From Amblyomma americanum (taxonomy: Eukaryota; Arthropoda; Arachnida; Ixodida; Ixodidae), in the NCBI RefSeq assembly GCF_052857255.1, contig NC_135505.1:141024343-141088342 (forward strand): a stretch of DNA of 64,000 bases, read 5' to 3'. Shown piece after piece: positions 23,461-35,209 of this stretch. The notes beneath the pieces were generated by a model. That model was given only the letters and a program-made list of their open reading frames with translations, was not told the origin of the DNA and did not search any database. Position 1 is the first letter of the stretch; each line of letters begins with the position of its first letter. The position numbers and the translations under genes are program-made.

Positions 23461-23791
23461 ACCTTGAGCCGTCGTGGCAGAGTGGTAGCGTCTCCACCTC
23501 AAACGCCAAAGGCCCTGGTTCGATTCTCAGCCTCGACGCAGGTTTTTTTTTTTTTGTGCGGGGGTTTCAGTAGCTCCCATAGATGCCGCCACCGAATGCA
23601 TTGGTTAGCGGTTAAGCGCGTAAGGGCGGCGAGGTGTGTGGTGTGATGTCATGCCAGATGGCGCGGCGAGCACGCGGGGTCCGCCCAGCTGCGTTGGTTA
23701 CTAGCCAACGGCTCAAGGTCTGTCTCTGTGCCTCCTCGGAGCACCGCCACAGCGAAATCGCAAGTTTGTGGCCAGTGTAGCTTTCGCTACA
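23375..23791 (-). repeat. GC-rich interspersed repeat, copy B, with gtagcgaaagc ends
   Basis: gtagcgaaagc at about 23375-23385 and its reverse complement gctttcgctac at about 23781-23791 bound a 417-bp segment. Read from the right end on the minus strand it shares gcgaaagc[ta]acact and cttgagccg with the repeat at 18450. A tRNA-like SINE head sits inside it on the plus strand (23462-23550). Confidence 0.4.
23462..23550 (+). mobile_element. tRNA-like SINE head or tRNA pseudogene
   Basis: gccgtcgtggcagagtggta has a good box A (tggcagagtgg), and ggttcgattct is a good box B, 40 nt further on. The acceptor and anticodon stems pair poorly, so it is not a functional tRNA gene. A T-run follows at about 23542. 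Probably the RNA polymerase III promoter part of a SINE. Confidence 0.5.
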
Positions 23792-24815
23792 AAATTCTGT
23801 TCTTCCACCTTGACAAGTGAGGTCTTCAGCGGGCGGCTAATAACAGAGCTAGCGGCTTCATTGACAGAACACATGGTACGGAGACTTTTGTCCCCGACTG
23901 TACATGTGTGATTTAAAAGTGATAAAAGCACAAGCTTTAAAATGAAATTGAACTAGTAGTTTTTATTGTTAGAATAAGCACACTTTTGCATTGGTAGTGA
24001 ATGGAAGAGGTTCTTTTGCCCTTTGATTTTTGTGTTTAGGTGCTTGAAGTCAATGCCTTCCCTTAATTTTAAGTGGAAAGATATGTATGAAATGTATATA
24101 AAAGTTCAAAGAACCAACTGAATTCTTTGCTTGATATAAAACGCAACAACATGAATGAATGGTGTGTGTGCCTTTCATTTGACGCTGCTTGGATGCCATG
24201 GAAGCGGTCAAATTTGCTATAACGGTGTAAATCGCTGCCGGCATGTGTAGTGTCAACAGAATCTAAGCTTTATGTAGCAAAGGAACCAGTGCACAAAATC
24301 TCTGACAACTTGAAGGAACACTGACAGTAACCATTTAATGACATGGTAATGAATTGATATAGGCCAACTTTAAATTTGCCCCCTGGAGCCCTCCAGGTGA
24401 GGATCATATTCCCGAATGGAGTAATTCAGTTCAGTCAAACAAGAGTCATTTGCAAAAGCAATCACTTTCTGCACGATTTAGCTTGGCTCTGTATGCCGTA
24501 TAACTTTGCAAGAAAGCTTAATGCACAACTATTAAGCAAACAAACTTGTGGTGAAATAGAAACCCTATACGAAAAAACTAATAAGAACAAGTTCTCTCTA
24601 CATCAGCCAGTGAAATCGCCAATGGAGATATGACCAGCTTTCTCAGTGGGAAACCAAATTGCTGAATGCTTCAATGCAATTCAGGCAAAGTTTATCGCAT
24701 TTGAGAGGGGAGCTGAATGTGGTGGCTGACATGCAAATAGTACTTTAATTCAGGCTGCCTCTTCTTCATGAAGTTTCAATTATGCAGCTACAGAGCTGTA
24801 AGAAAAGTAGATACA

Positions 24816-25129
24816 AGTGGTTAGGGCGCTCGACTACTGATCCGGAGTTCCCGGGTTCGAACCCGACCGCGGCGGCTGCGTTTTTATGGAGGAAAAACGC
24901 TAAGGCGCCCGTGTGCTGTGCGATGTCAGTGCACGTTAAAGATCCCCAGGTGGTCGAAATTATTCCGGAGCCCTCCACTACGGCACCTCTTCTTCCTTTC
25001 TTCTTTCACTCCCTCCTTTATCCCTTCCCTTACGGAGCGGTTCAGGTGTCCAACGATATATGAGACAGATACTGCGCCATTTCCTTTCCCCCAAAAAAAC
25101 CAATTATTATTATTATTATTATTATTATG
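24816..25129 (+). mobile_element. Ruka-like tRNA-derived SINE, full length
   Basis: Starts agtggttagggcgctcgact, with box A and then box B ggttcgaacccg, then a body with gtgcacgttaaagatcccca, and ends ccaatta followed by (TTA)n. At about 314 bp it is the most complete copy here and serves as the reference for the other copies below. I recognise it as Ruka-like from memory of tick SINEs. Confidence 0.75.
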
Positions 25130-27600
25130 GTAATTACACATGTTAGAGCTACAAATACAGATCTGCATTACTGCAACAGAAAACTGTCTTTAAGTAGTGC
25201 AAACTGTTGCATCACTTGACAAGGATATGCAGAAATATTTGAATTATATCTATTTTGTAAGTCGTAATTTGAATAGCTCACGAAGTGGTGTCCTTAACAT
25301 TGCAAATTACACTCGCTTTCATGGAAAAAAGCAATCTAAAATTTAGAACCTACTTCTGTTCATTATTAAATTTTACCCTTTTTCAAATGGGATTAATTTT
25401 ATCCAACTCAGTTGCAGTGGTGGCCTAGAAGTATTTTTCTGTATTAGAGTACTTGAACAAGGACAGCCGAGATAGTCTGCTTGACGAGTTTAACTCATGT
25501 TTGGCTTAATTAAATTTAATTTTTAAAAAAATCCTGCCCACCACCTTACTTCCTGAGCTTTTCAGTTATCCTTCATGAGCCTAGTTATCTAATTAGCTAA
25601 GCACAATGGTAATGTATTTCAGCGAAAAGCTCGCTTCAATAACTGCCTAGCTACTCTTACTTGTCTTGTGTAACTCTTGCCTACAGTGTACTTTTAGGGA
25701 TGATTTAGCATATTGGCAAAATGTTGCACCCCAAATGTGTTCAATTGGACAACAGGGAAACCACTTTCATGGAAACAATGCAATCAAAAATAAATGCTCA
25801 TTCTGGACTCGCAAGTGTCTCACAAGCGTCCTCATACGTCTTTCTTTCCTCTCATCAGAACAGCTCTGCACATGCCTTACGTAGAAGCAGGTGCAAATCC
25901 TTGTTATCAACAGCATATGCATTGTAATGGACTGATTTATTCACTCTGCAAAGTTTTAGTGTGAAGATGGCAAGAAGCTAATAGTATGACCGCCTTACAA
26001 CTGCACTATAGCGAAGACTATAGCAAACAACCTGCTCCAGTCTGTTTGGTGCTCAATTGAAGTGCAAACCCCCAAGATGGAGCTCAGGAAGAAGCAAACT
26101 CCACATAACAGCTGGAACTAAGCATCATGACTATGCCTAGTGCTCGTGAAACGGTAAGGGTGGTATTCAAATACGATGCGAGACAAAGATGAATGAACAC
26201 AAGTGCTGACTTACAACTGTTTGTTTTGCATCAAGCAATTATCTTTTTCATGGTAGCAGTGCAAATCTTTAAAATGCTTACTGCCTTGTCCAAGCAATGA
26301 AAAAAAAAAAAAAACGACGTACAAGTTTTAAGAAGTGTCCCAGTTGCGTGAGTGTTCCCTCAATCTCGCTTTTGGAAAAAAATTTGGCATCGCTGCTCAG
26401 TGTCAGATGCGGTGCTATAAAGAGCTGATGCACCATCCATTATTTATTGCTGGGATAAGGCAACAGCCAGTTGTAAGGACTGCACAGCTGTAGCTGGGCA
26501 CAACTCAAGAACGAAGCGGCAAACCTTCCTCCTCAAAGCAGGCCCTCCATCCAATGGTCACAATGTTGCACACGCTAGTGTGGTGTTGCATGAGGCTGGA
26601 AGATGGCTGCAGTGTCATGACAATAGGTTGACACCATTGGTTTGAAGGCCTCCTTTGTGGGCAATGAGACTATATGTCACGGGAAAAATACTCCATCCTT
26701 GTAAAACAAGTTGGTGGCACCCTCCTTATAGTTGTGTCCTTGCCTTGCCCTTTCTTGCTGACAATGGTGCCCATAGACTTCTGTCCATTGACATGATCTC
26801 TAAGTGCTTAACACACTCGTACCTTCATATAAAGTGTTGGTTATATTTGCATGTGCACGTCACTGCCCTGCAGTCTGAAAGGGGCAACTCACAGTACACT
26901 TGAAAGTGGAGCGGCGAAACCGATAACTGCTTGAAATTTCACACACTCTCTGCTCTAATCGAAATCATTCCGACCACACCGCATGCGCCAAGCTACTCAA
27001 GTCAGGCCGCCACCTACTGCAAGTACGTTCTTATTTGCAAGTAAAAAAATTCGAAGCATGTATGTTGTGCGCACATATTTAATAAAAACGTTCTTGCTCA
27101 ACATCAAATTGATCCGAAAATTCACAATCTCAGCATAAATGGGCACTTCCCTGTACCTCAATGAAGTCCGCAGCTAATGCGACAGCAGTTTGCAACAGAA
27201 ACCACTTGCCACAGGTGGAGCACAATCAACGCAAGCAAAACGTCCTGCGCCGTGTCTTCGGCCAAACCTGCCGAACTTCAGTCGCATTTTCAAAAAACGG
27301 GGATCCGGCCAACGAGATCTACGAAACGATTCGGCTGGGCACGCCTTCAAAGTCACCGTCATCACTTGCAATGGTGCTGAAACGAATATAGAGCTCTCAG
27401 AAATGCGCAAAACACGATATTCACGCAACAGGCACTTCCTACTGCTCGAAGACAATAAAGTGTTCGGTGGGCAAGTATCTGCGAACACACTTGCCCCATG
27501 GTAAACGTGTGCAAGGTTTCCCCTGTGACCTATAAGCATAACGTTCAAGGTTAAACCCAGAAAGAAACACAGGGGGTGTCGATAATGACCAGCACAGTTC
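25130..27600. other. intergenic, nothing recognised
   Basis: Both strands show only short open frames without known motifs. AT-rich, with an A-run at 26300-26314. No inverted ends found. Confidence 0.4.
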
Positions 27601-27605
27601 AAAAG

Positions 27606-28103
27606 CTACCGCTCGTGGCGGATCACCATGCCCGGCAAGATCATGATGGTCGTGATCTCGGGTGTCGCAGCGGTTCGCGCTGCACCGCGTCCAATCTCTT
27701 CTTCTTCTTCTTCGTTCTCTGCCGCGTCGATCTCATCGATGTTCTTGACGGAGTGGACGTTGTAGTAATAGTAGGGCTCCATGGTGCGGCGCCGACGTTT
27801 TCGGCGCGGTGTCACTGCGGGTTCGGCGCTGTCTTTGTCGGGGAAGATGGACGGCACGGCGGTGGGTCGTAGCACCCGACGCTTCATGCCCACCTTGAAG
27901 TCTGTCGGCTTGAAGTGTAGCGAGCACACGACGGACCGCGCGTTGGCAAAAAGTCTGGCTTGTTCTTCGCCGTCTCCTTTGGTGATAGCGTCCACCCAGG
28001 CGTCCCTAGAAGCCTCGTCCGATGGCACTTCGTGAAAGGAGACGGCGCTGCCGCAACGCCGCTCCGTTGACGGACATGACGGCACGCAGCAACCTTTCGG
28101 CAT
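27606..28103 (-). CDS. THAP domain-containing protein
   Basis: An uninterrupted 165-residue frame. Residues 1-89 form a complete THAP zinc finger: C6/C10, C60 and H63 (VVCSLHF) as the C2CH set, W36 in RDAWVDAI, and the closing AVPSIFP at 82-88. THAP domains bind DNA, so a nuclear DNA-binding role is likely. Residues 100-106 (RRKRRRR) look like a nuclear localisation signal. A tyrosine run (111-114) and an acidic run (129-136) follow. No RNase H-like transposase domain is seen, and neither a catalytic nor a coiled-coil domain can be identified. It may be a single-exon gene, or the first exon of a longer THAP gene spliced before the stop at 27606. It is not related in detail to the P-element THAP near 15200. 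Confidence 0.72.
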   Translation of the reverse strand: MPKGCCVPSCPSTERRCGSAVSFHEVPSDEASRDAWVDAITKGDGEEQARLFANARSVVCSLHFKPTDFKVGMKRRVLRPTAVPSIFPDKDSAEPAVTPRRKRRRRTMEPYYYYNVHSVKNIDEIDAAENEEEEEEIGRGAARTAATPEITTIMILPGMVIRHER

Positions 28104-28481
28104 TTTAGTCGAACAAGTCCGGCTTCGGACAGAGCTCAGTGAAGGATGGGCCTCAGCAAGCAGACGTGCAGAGACGGTTCATTGCAGTGTTCGAAAAAAG
28201 CGGTCAGGCGTACACATCGAATAACAACAAAGCACGGTCAGGAAACCACCATCGTGAATACGCCACTACCTTTGTCTAGAGGCTGTAGCTTCCGCCACAA
28301 CCGGAAAAATACAAGCAAAAACAGGCCGAAATGCTATTTTCAGTTTGCCTTGATGTGCTGGCAAAAACAGTGCAAAGCGAGCACATTTAAATTTATTTAT
28401 CAATAATTGAAAACAAAATGAAATTGAACAGATAGCGTGCTTAATGTTAAGTACAACGTTATGCAATACGATCCTCAAGTT

Positions 28482-28565
28482 GTCAGGATGGCCGAGCGGT
28501 CCAAGGCGCTGCGTTCAGGTCGCAGTCCGGTCTTCCGGGCGAGGGTTCGAATCCCACTTCTGACA
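28482..28565 (+). tRNA. tRNA-Leu (anticodon CAG)
   Basis: 84 nt. Acceptor GTCAGGA pairs with TTCTGAC (one G-T), discriminator A at 28565. Anticodon loop TTCAGGT on a CTGCG/CGCAG stem gives CAG. The long variable arm (ccggtcttccgg) is typical of class II tRNA-Leu. Box A tggccgagcgg and box B ggttcgaatcc are intact, and a T-run downstream (28582) can end transcription. The T-stem has one A-A mismatch (28542/28556) absent from the other copy at 37758. No encoded CCA. Confidence 0.93.
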
Positions 28566-28739
28566 TATTTTGTACCTACAAGATTTTTTTTTTTTTGCTA
28601 CGTAGTTTATTGCATTACACAAGGTGAGCGACGTGCCCAGCGACCACTGGAGTTGCGTTCGCTCAATGCATTAGTCTGCGCTTTCCTTCCCAACGCTATA
28701 CCTTCCCTTTTCCAATGATTTATTTTTTTTTCTTTCGCT

Positions 28740-29560
28740 CCTCCGACCCAGCCTCCACCGTGCGAACTGTGCACCCAGCGCGGCGAGGACACAAGATGGC
28801 CGACAGCGGAATCCACTCCTCGACACTCGCCACATGTGCGGCCGCTCCTCTCGCTAACCCTAACCTCGCTCCGCAAGCTGCGCCGAGCCCCGAGGCCCTT
28901 ATCACTGCACACTAGCTGCGGTTAGCTTCCTGGGATTGGAGTGACAACCTCCCGCTATCGACGAGCGAGAGCGCAGAGAAAGCACGATTTTTTTTTTCTG
29001 TCTTTCCATCTCGCGTCGGCCGACGTGACGAAGGCGCACAAAGAAGTCACGTGATCATGACGTGTCGATCGATACGTGCGGGCTCAGTTGCCATGACAAC
29101 TGCGGAGCAGCCCCGGTCGAGAGGCTAGGCGCGCCCGAGACGACGAGCCTTTCGCGAGGCTACATCCGGGCACCGCATCGTCTGCTACGTTCAAGATGGC
29201 CGCTCAGCGTTAATAAATCTCGTTTTCGCACAAAACCACCGCTTCGGCTCGACTATAACTAAATATCTGCCAGTTTTATATCAAGATAAATTTCGATAAA
29301 CAACGTCCTAGTTCGTAAAAACACACCACGTGACCTTTTGGCGACAAGCAAACACGAAAAAAACAAATGCCGCCGGCACCGTCCGTGAGGGCGGAACGCC
29401 ATATTGAAATGGCGGCTGACGGGAATGGTCCCCACGTCGTAGATTTAACGCCAACACCAAAGAATGCGTCAGACGCTTAACGAACGTAGCTCATTCGGAT
29501 CTAGAGACACGGCTAGCGACACGGCGCCCGCTTTCTAAAACCGTTCCACCACCTCCGCTG
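28740..29560. promoter_or_regulatory. CpG-rich promoter-like block
   Basis: GC- and CpG-rich compared with its neighbours. It holds two caagatggcc motifs (about 28793 and 29191) resembling YY1 sites, and gaaatggcggc near 29406. No gene start can be assigned: the short frame from 28796 (MADSGIHSS...) has no known similarity. It may be a promoter for a gene whose exons I cannot see, or for the THAP gene to its left. Confidence 0.35.
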
Positions 29561-32124
29561 GATAAGGAGGCCATTGGCTCAGCGCGACTGCGGTGAAGTT
29601 GCACGTTTTTTCTCTGGATATTGATTCGCAGGCAGTGGTTTGCAACTTGTTTGTCTAAAGGCCTCTGCACTCGCGTGCTATCAGTAACCAAGCGCCCAGC
29701 ATAAAACGTTAGGCTCCCAAAGAACCAATCATTAATGCGATCAGCATTTTACGAATGTATGGAAGCGCCTTCAATGCTTCTTTTTTTTTTTCGAAGTGCA
29801 ACTCAAGCCGTGAAAGGTTTAATTGTGGCCTGGGTGGCTTTGTTATGCTCTGCTTCCGGAAATATTTATTCTAGGACGCTTCGGGCAAATAACTATGCGT
29901 TTTAAGCGATTTTAGTGATTGCGAAAGCGTGAAGTCTAGAAGATCAGTTCCAGTCAGACACGTAGAAAAAACTGCCGTGACTTACTTTTTCCAGAACAGG
30001 AGTAAAATTTTAACTATGAGATAGAGATATTATTATCGGGGTCTTTAGTCTTTTGTAGCATCTTGGGTGTCGTTAGAAATTGGAGGTCATCGTATTTCAG
30101 GCGACCAAAATTCTAAAATTGGCCATAAAAGTATCGTATTTCTCATTTAAACCATACTTGTGTCTCATTAGTGAGCATACAAAACAGTTGCGCGAATGCT
30201 CCAAACTTTGTGCTCAATTAATTAACACACGATATATCGATCAGCCAAATATTCACCGCTTTTACACGTGTCATATCTCATTCCTTTAATACAGCAGCGT
30301 ATTAAATCATTAATGCGCTCATTATTACATCCTGATTTTTGCAAAGATACTTCTTTTCTCTGTATTTCGGAAACTCAGCAACACAAGTAGAAAGCGTAGT
30401 TGCAACGCATAAGACAATTTCTTTTCACATAGTCCCACCACAGAAATTAACCGTGCAAGGCATACAACAGAATTGCAAAGTTTCTCCGATCGCGCGCCTG
30501 CAAGAAAGCTTTGTGATTGGCCGTCGCCTGTTGCTCCCTGACTGGTCGGGGTCTTGGTCGTCATGCGTGTGACCAATCCCGAGCGAGCATTGCTCTCGTC
30601 TGCGAGCATGCTTCATGAATGTTTGCGCCTTTAGATATGGATCTTAGCAGAATTCTAGATCGCTACTCGCTTTCATTGAAAAGACGTATACATGATATAC
30701 GTACGTAAGTTTGAAACAGCGTGCTTGCAGCCTGTTTTCCCTGTGCCACTTATTGACACCGAAGCGGAAGGCGCAGCTCCTGCAATCCAGTCACAGGTGC
30801 AGTCATGTTAATGTTCTCTAACTGCGCAATTGCAGAGATGCGGACCCCCGCCTGTCTACCTATAGGCTCAACGTATCGGTAACACCGTTGATGGAACTCT
30901 AGTGTGAAATAGGACGACTTCTGCGTTTAGGTGAACAGCAGATCAAATTTTGGCTTTATTTTTCGTGCGCAGTTATGATCGAACGTCCCAGGCTTCAGTG
31001 TCAACTAATCAGACGTTTGCAGTTGATCGCAGTGTAATAGCAGAAGTATAAAAGTCCAATCAGTTTATCCACTCGACGCAATCACATGCACTCTCCCAAG
31101 ACTTGTCCAGTAGACAGTAAGGAATGCAACTTCGATCCTTTCTTGCCTTGGTGTAGTGAAGAGGCTGCGATATTGGTATTTTATCACAGCGGTTGTATGC
31201 TCATTTTCTCCGATTCAATATTTTCTTTCTTTTTTTTATTTTCAGGCGTCTGCTGCACAAGTAGCCGCAAGACTGAGCTGCTAAGAGCGACATCGGTTAC
31301 GACACCCGAACAGCGCGGCCGATGCATCGCGTCCAGATAACATTTACATGATTGATGCTATATTTGACACAGAGTCGCTGTCGAGCGCAAGGCAGCCCGC
31401 GAAAGCGGATATAATTAGCCTTAACATCAGTCCTGTACCGCAGCCATATATGCTACAAAGGTCTTCCTCACTACGAATATTTGAGCAGTCTGCATAGCTT
31501 TTCCTTGTCGAGCGTTCTTTTTGTGCAAAATACGATGATAGCTGAGAGGGACAGAGAGCAGAAAAAAAGGAACGATGTGGTCGTATCACTCCGCTACCAT
31601 AGACCTTTAAATATCAATTGTCCGTTTCTTTGAAACCTAATCCACCCCGGGGGACTGCCTTCAATTTATTGGAAGTTCGCGACTAGCATGAAAATTATAG
31701 TCGTAAGGTTATGGTACTGTTAACTTCTAATTCCCACTGTTACATTCCCTTCAGGTGCCCACGTTGAGTGAGACAGTTGCATTGCGTGTTTCCATAACCT
31801 AACCTAGCCTAACCGGCTGACTTCGTGAGATATCTACAGCGCCTAAAATGGGGTCCACGCATGTCTACGTATACTGTCGGCAGGAAAAGTGAATAAATTA
31901 ATCACTGAAGCGGGTTTAAAATTTTTATTCGTTGGAACCCAGCATAGCAGTAACGCTTAGCTCTGCCGTTATAGAGCGCTCGTCATTTTATGACTGCACT
32001 GTTACCACGAGCTGTCCCGAAGTAAAACAGTAAACTCACTTCCAGGGTCATTTCACTTTTCTCTGTATAGTATGCGTACGCGTTAAGGCAAGTATTTTCT
32101 TACAAATGAAAATTGGATTTTGAG
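29561..32124. other. intergenic, nothing recognised
   Basis: Only short frames. A weak telomere-like stretch, aacctaacctagcctaacc, lies near 31796. No gene or element could be supported. Confidence 0.35.
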
Positions 32125-32290
32125 GGGAAAAAAGCACAGTAACGGTCTTGCTTCTCGGTGGACACCTCAACTAGGCCGTGAGGTAAGGTATGGAAGACTG
32201 GGTAAAAGGAAGAGGCTCCGACTAATTTCGACCGCATGGTATTCTTTAGCGTGCACTTACAACGTACAGTACGCGCGTTGAGTGTTTCAC
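32125..32290 (-). mobile_element. degenerate tRNA-SINE body
   Basis: ttctcggtggacacctcaac, then ctccgactaatttcgaccgc and ctttagcgtgcactt correspond in reverse to the body of the Ruka-like and related SINEs. The head is lost. Confidence 0.5.
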
Positions 32291-32535
32291 GTAAATATTG
32301 TAAGGCAGCTGTTAGGGCTGGAGAGGGGGTTATGAGAAAAGGAGAGGCGCAGAGGCTATCATTCCCGGTAGGTGATCAAACAAAACGCATTCAGGAGGCA
32401 CGTGTAATGCGCAGAACGAACAACCTAAACCCGTAAAGGTGACCATGCATCTCGGGCAGCCTAGGCAGTGCGGAACGTCGAATGTAGTGACGAACTTGGG
32501 GAAATCCACATGGAAAGCTTGACTGGCGACTGATT

Positions 32536-32740
32536 CATAATAATAATAATTGGTTTTGGGGGAAAGGAAATGGCGCAGTATCTGTCTCATATATCGTTGG
32601 ACACCTGAACCGCGCCGTAAGGGAAGGGATAAAGGAGGGAGTGAAAGAAGAAAGGAAGTGAGAGGTGCCGTAGTGGAGGACTCCGGAATAATTTGGACCA
32701 CCTGGGGATCTTTAACGTGCACTGACATCGCACAGCACAC
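32536..32740 (-). mobile_element. Ruka-like SINE, 5'-truncated
   Basis: Reads in reverse from (taa)n through caattattat, tatcgttggacacctgaacc and taacgtgcactgacatcgca, then stops short of the tRNA head. About 205 bp. Confidence 0.75.
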
Positions 32741-32893
32741 GGAAGGAAGGAAGGTTATTGATTGAAGCTCGGTTATTGATTTAGTTCGTATAGCAGATAA
32801 TACCCGCTCATATTTCAGTTTTCTTCAAGCGTCGTTTTTTTTTTTTCATGCTTCTTTTCATCACGTTTTTCACCGCTTTCGTGTTACTATATA

Positions 32894-33071
32894 CAGTGGA
32901 CCGTGATTGATTCGAATTCGCCTAATTTGAAGTTCCTGTTTATTCGAACTAACGCTTCGTCCCCGTAAGCATCAAGCGCATTATAAAAAAGGCACCCCTT
33001 TAATTCGAAACTTCGCGTAATTCGAACAAATTTTCGGCCGTATTCAAGTTCCAGTTATCAAGAGCCGACTG
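32894..33071. mobile_element. TA-flanked MITE (pogo/Tigger-like)
   Basis: cagtggaccgtgattgattc at the left and, in reverse, cagtcggctcttgataactg at the right. TA lies on both sides (32892-32893 and 33072-33073). The interior is full of attcgaa/ttcgaat motifs in both orientations. 178 bp, non-coding. Confidence 0.6.
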
Positions 33072-33540
33072 TACTTTCTTTATACCCTGTGACAGGAAGA
33101 GCGGACCAGACAGACTTTCGGTTCGTTTGTTTTTAGCGCGCACTTGGTGGAGTACTGCAAACGCGTCAGCCAAGCTACACGTGGCTGAATAACGAAAGAA
33201 CACGACATATACACGTGTCCAGCTCCGCCCCTGCCGTCCCGTCTCGTCCGTCGGCAGTCGGGCACCCGACTATAGATAAGGAGGTCACAGCTCCGCGTAT
33301 GTCTTTTACTGGCCTCTCATTTGAAGTGGTGGTGGAAGGCAGACCTCGCGTTTCTTGAAGTATATATATCGTGGCCCTGCGACCTTCAGAAAGACTAAGA
33401 AAAAAGGAAGCTGTCTTGTGTCAGCGTATTGATTGTACAAGGTAGCGAAAAGCCATTTTGTTATCGAACTTCGAAGCCGTCTCTTGCGCATATTCTACTT
33501 CTGCTTTCAGGCGCGTGCCGATAAGGGTGTACAGAGGTTT

Positions 33541-33590
33541 CTGTGAGAGCAGTTGAGATAATTTTCTGTGAGAGCAGTTGAGATAATTTT
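33541..33590. repeat. 25-bp perfect tandem duplication
   Basis: The unit starting ctgtgagagcagttgagata is repeated exactly at 33541-33565 and 33566-33590. Confidence 0.95.
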
Positions 33591-33849
33591 TGACACTGCG
33601 CCTTAAAATTATTGCAGCTGGACCGCCTGCGTAATAGCGACGGTCACGTAATGATACCTGTCGCTCGAACGCTGACAGCAGTTGATGGTCGCACTAAATT
33701 TCATTTCAATTATTTTCAAAACACTGCATGCAGTCACTCGGCGTCTCTGCAGAGCGAATAGCTGCAGTTAGCAACCTGACTGGGCCTAGGAGCCGTTGTG
33801 TAAGCTGACATTTGCTATCAAAGAAAGGTTGGAAAGAAGAGAGCTGTAT

Positions 33850-33851
<2 letters not shown>

Positions 33852-33883
<32 letters not shown>

Positions 33884-33891
33884 GGGGGGGG
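33852..33891. repeat. poly-G tract
   Basis: 31 G, one A, then 8 G. Such a run can form a G-quadruplex and is prone to length error in sequencing. Confidence 0.9.
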
Positions 33892-34261
33892 AATGTGAAA
33901 ATATTTTAACTGTTGCGGGATTCGTGGTGAAAAGTTGAAAGACGATATTTCCACCGTTGCTCTTGCGATAGTTTTAGGAAAAGTCGGATTTGTCAGCGTT
34001 AGTCAAAATATATTTTAGGAATTTTCAGGCTTATAGCTTCAGCAGCTATTTTTCAATTCTCAGAGCTCTGTGCTACATGTCTCTATGCCTTCAGGCACAT
34101 GCAACAACTTAAGGCGCATATTTAGTTGAACACATACATTGGCGGCAGCATACATATTTAAATTACAGATAAGGTTATGACTAAGCGCGATAAACTTGAA
34201 TTATCCGACCAATGGGAGCAGGATACTGATGCTGACGAAGCAACCGAATTTAAAGGCTGCT

Positions 34262-35209
34262 CAGGGCGTTTCACCTAAAATGTACTGCAGTTTTCAAAAA
34301 TAGGTTTTTTGAGTTAGAACGGCGATTTTTTCGGCATAACATTTTCAGCGGTGTAGCGCATCAGAATACAACTAAGATATGCTAACTAGCAGGCTGGTTA
34401 ACTAATACTGAGTAGTTAACTTTTCAACTATTACTGTTAGTCTCCTTATTTATCGAGAGACTTGTAGCCCACAGTAAGTAACATCCATATCAGTTTTTAG
34501 AGTTTCGAAAACGCAGTTACCTTCGGTGCTGTGGCCCAACAAGCATTGCCTCCATCGCACCAAAATAAACGCGCTTTCGAAAAGCTTGCAGGAACATCAA
34601 CCCCTGCAGCGCACGTGACTTATCGAAATAGCCAACATTTGTTGGGCCACAGTGCCGAGGGTAAATGCGTTTTCGAAATTCTGAAAGCTGATATGGATGT
34701 GCAGCCCACTTACGGTGGGCTGCACGTCTCTCAGTAAATAAGGGTACCCACAGCAATATTTAGAAAGTTGGCTATTTACTGATCCGGAGTTCCCGGGTTC
34801 GAACCCGACCGCGGCGGCTGCGTTTTTATGGAGGCAAAACGCTAAGGCGCCCGTGTGCTGTACGATGTCCGTGCACGTTAAAGATCCCCAGGTGGTCGAA
34901 ATTATTCCGGAGCCCTCCACTACGGTACCTCTTTCTTCCGCTCTTCTTTCACTCCCCCTTATCCCTTCCCTTACGGTGTGGTTCAGGTGTCCAACGATAT
35001 ATGAGACAGATACCGCGCCATTTCCTTTCCCCAGAAACCAATGATTAAAGTTGACTATTCAATATTAGTTAACCAGCCTACTAGTTAGCGCGTCTTAGCT
35101 GTATTCTGATGCGCTATACCGCGGACAATGCTATGCCGAAAAAAGCGCTCTTCGAACTCGGAAAGCCTATTAAAAAAAAGAAGTAGAACATCTTAGGAGA
35201 AACACCCTG
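34262..35209. mobile_element. foldback element, right arm split by a SINE
   Basis: The left arm starts cagggcgtttcacctaaaat and runs to about 34555 (gtggcccaacaa). The right arm is its reverse complement with scattered changes, from about 34638 (ttgttgggccac) to 35209 (cctaagatgtt... read in reverse). The matching blocks include the ends, gtagcgcatcagaatac, ggctggttaactaat, catccatatcag and tcgaaaacgca. A Ruka-like SINE at 34776-35046 interrupts the right arm. A small perfect hairpin, gtgcagcccac / gtgggctgcac, is in the right arm near 34699-34725. No coding capacity. Target duplication not found. Confidence 0.8.
34776..35046 (+). mobile_element. Ruka-like SINE inside the foldback element
   Basis: Starts tactgatccggagttcccgg, so the first part of the tRNA head is missing, and ends cccagaaaccaatgatta. 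The body closely matches the copy at 24816. Confidence 0.78.

Noticed and set aside
23462..23550. functional tRNA gene
   Set aside because: Boxes A and B are good but the anticodon and acceptor stems do not pair.
24900..25130. coding frames inside the Ruka-like SINE copies
   Set aside because: The same frames recur in each SINE copy; they are non-coding repeats transcribed by RNA polymerase III.
31796..31820. interstitial telomere repeat
   Set aside because: Only three or four imperfect AACCT units, which can occur by chance.
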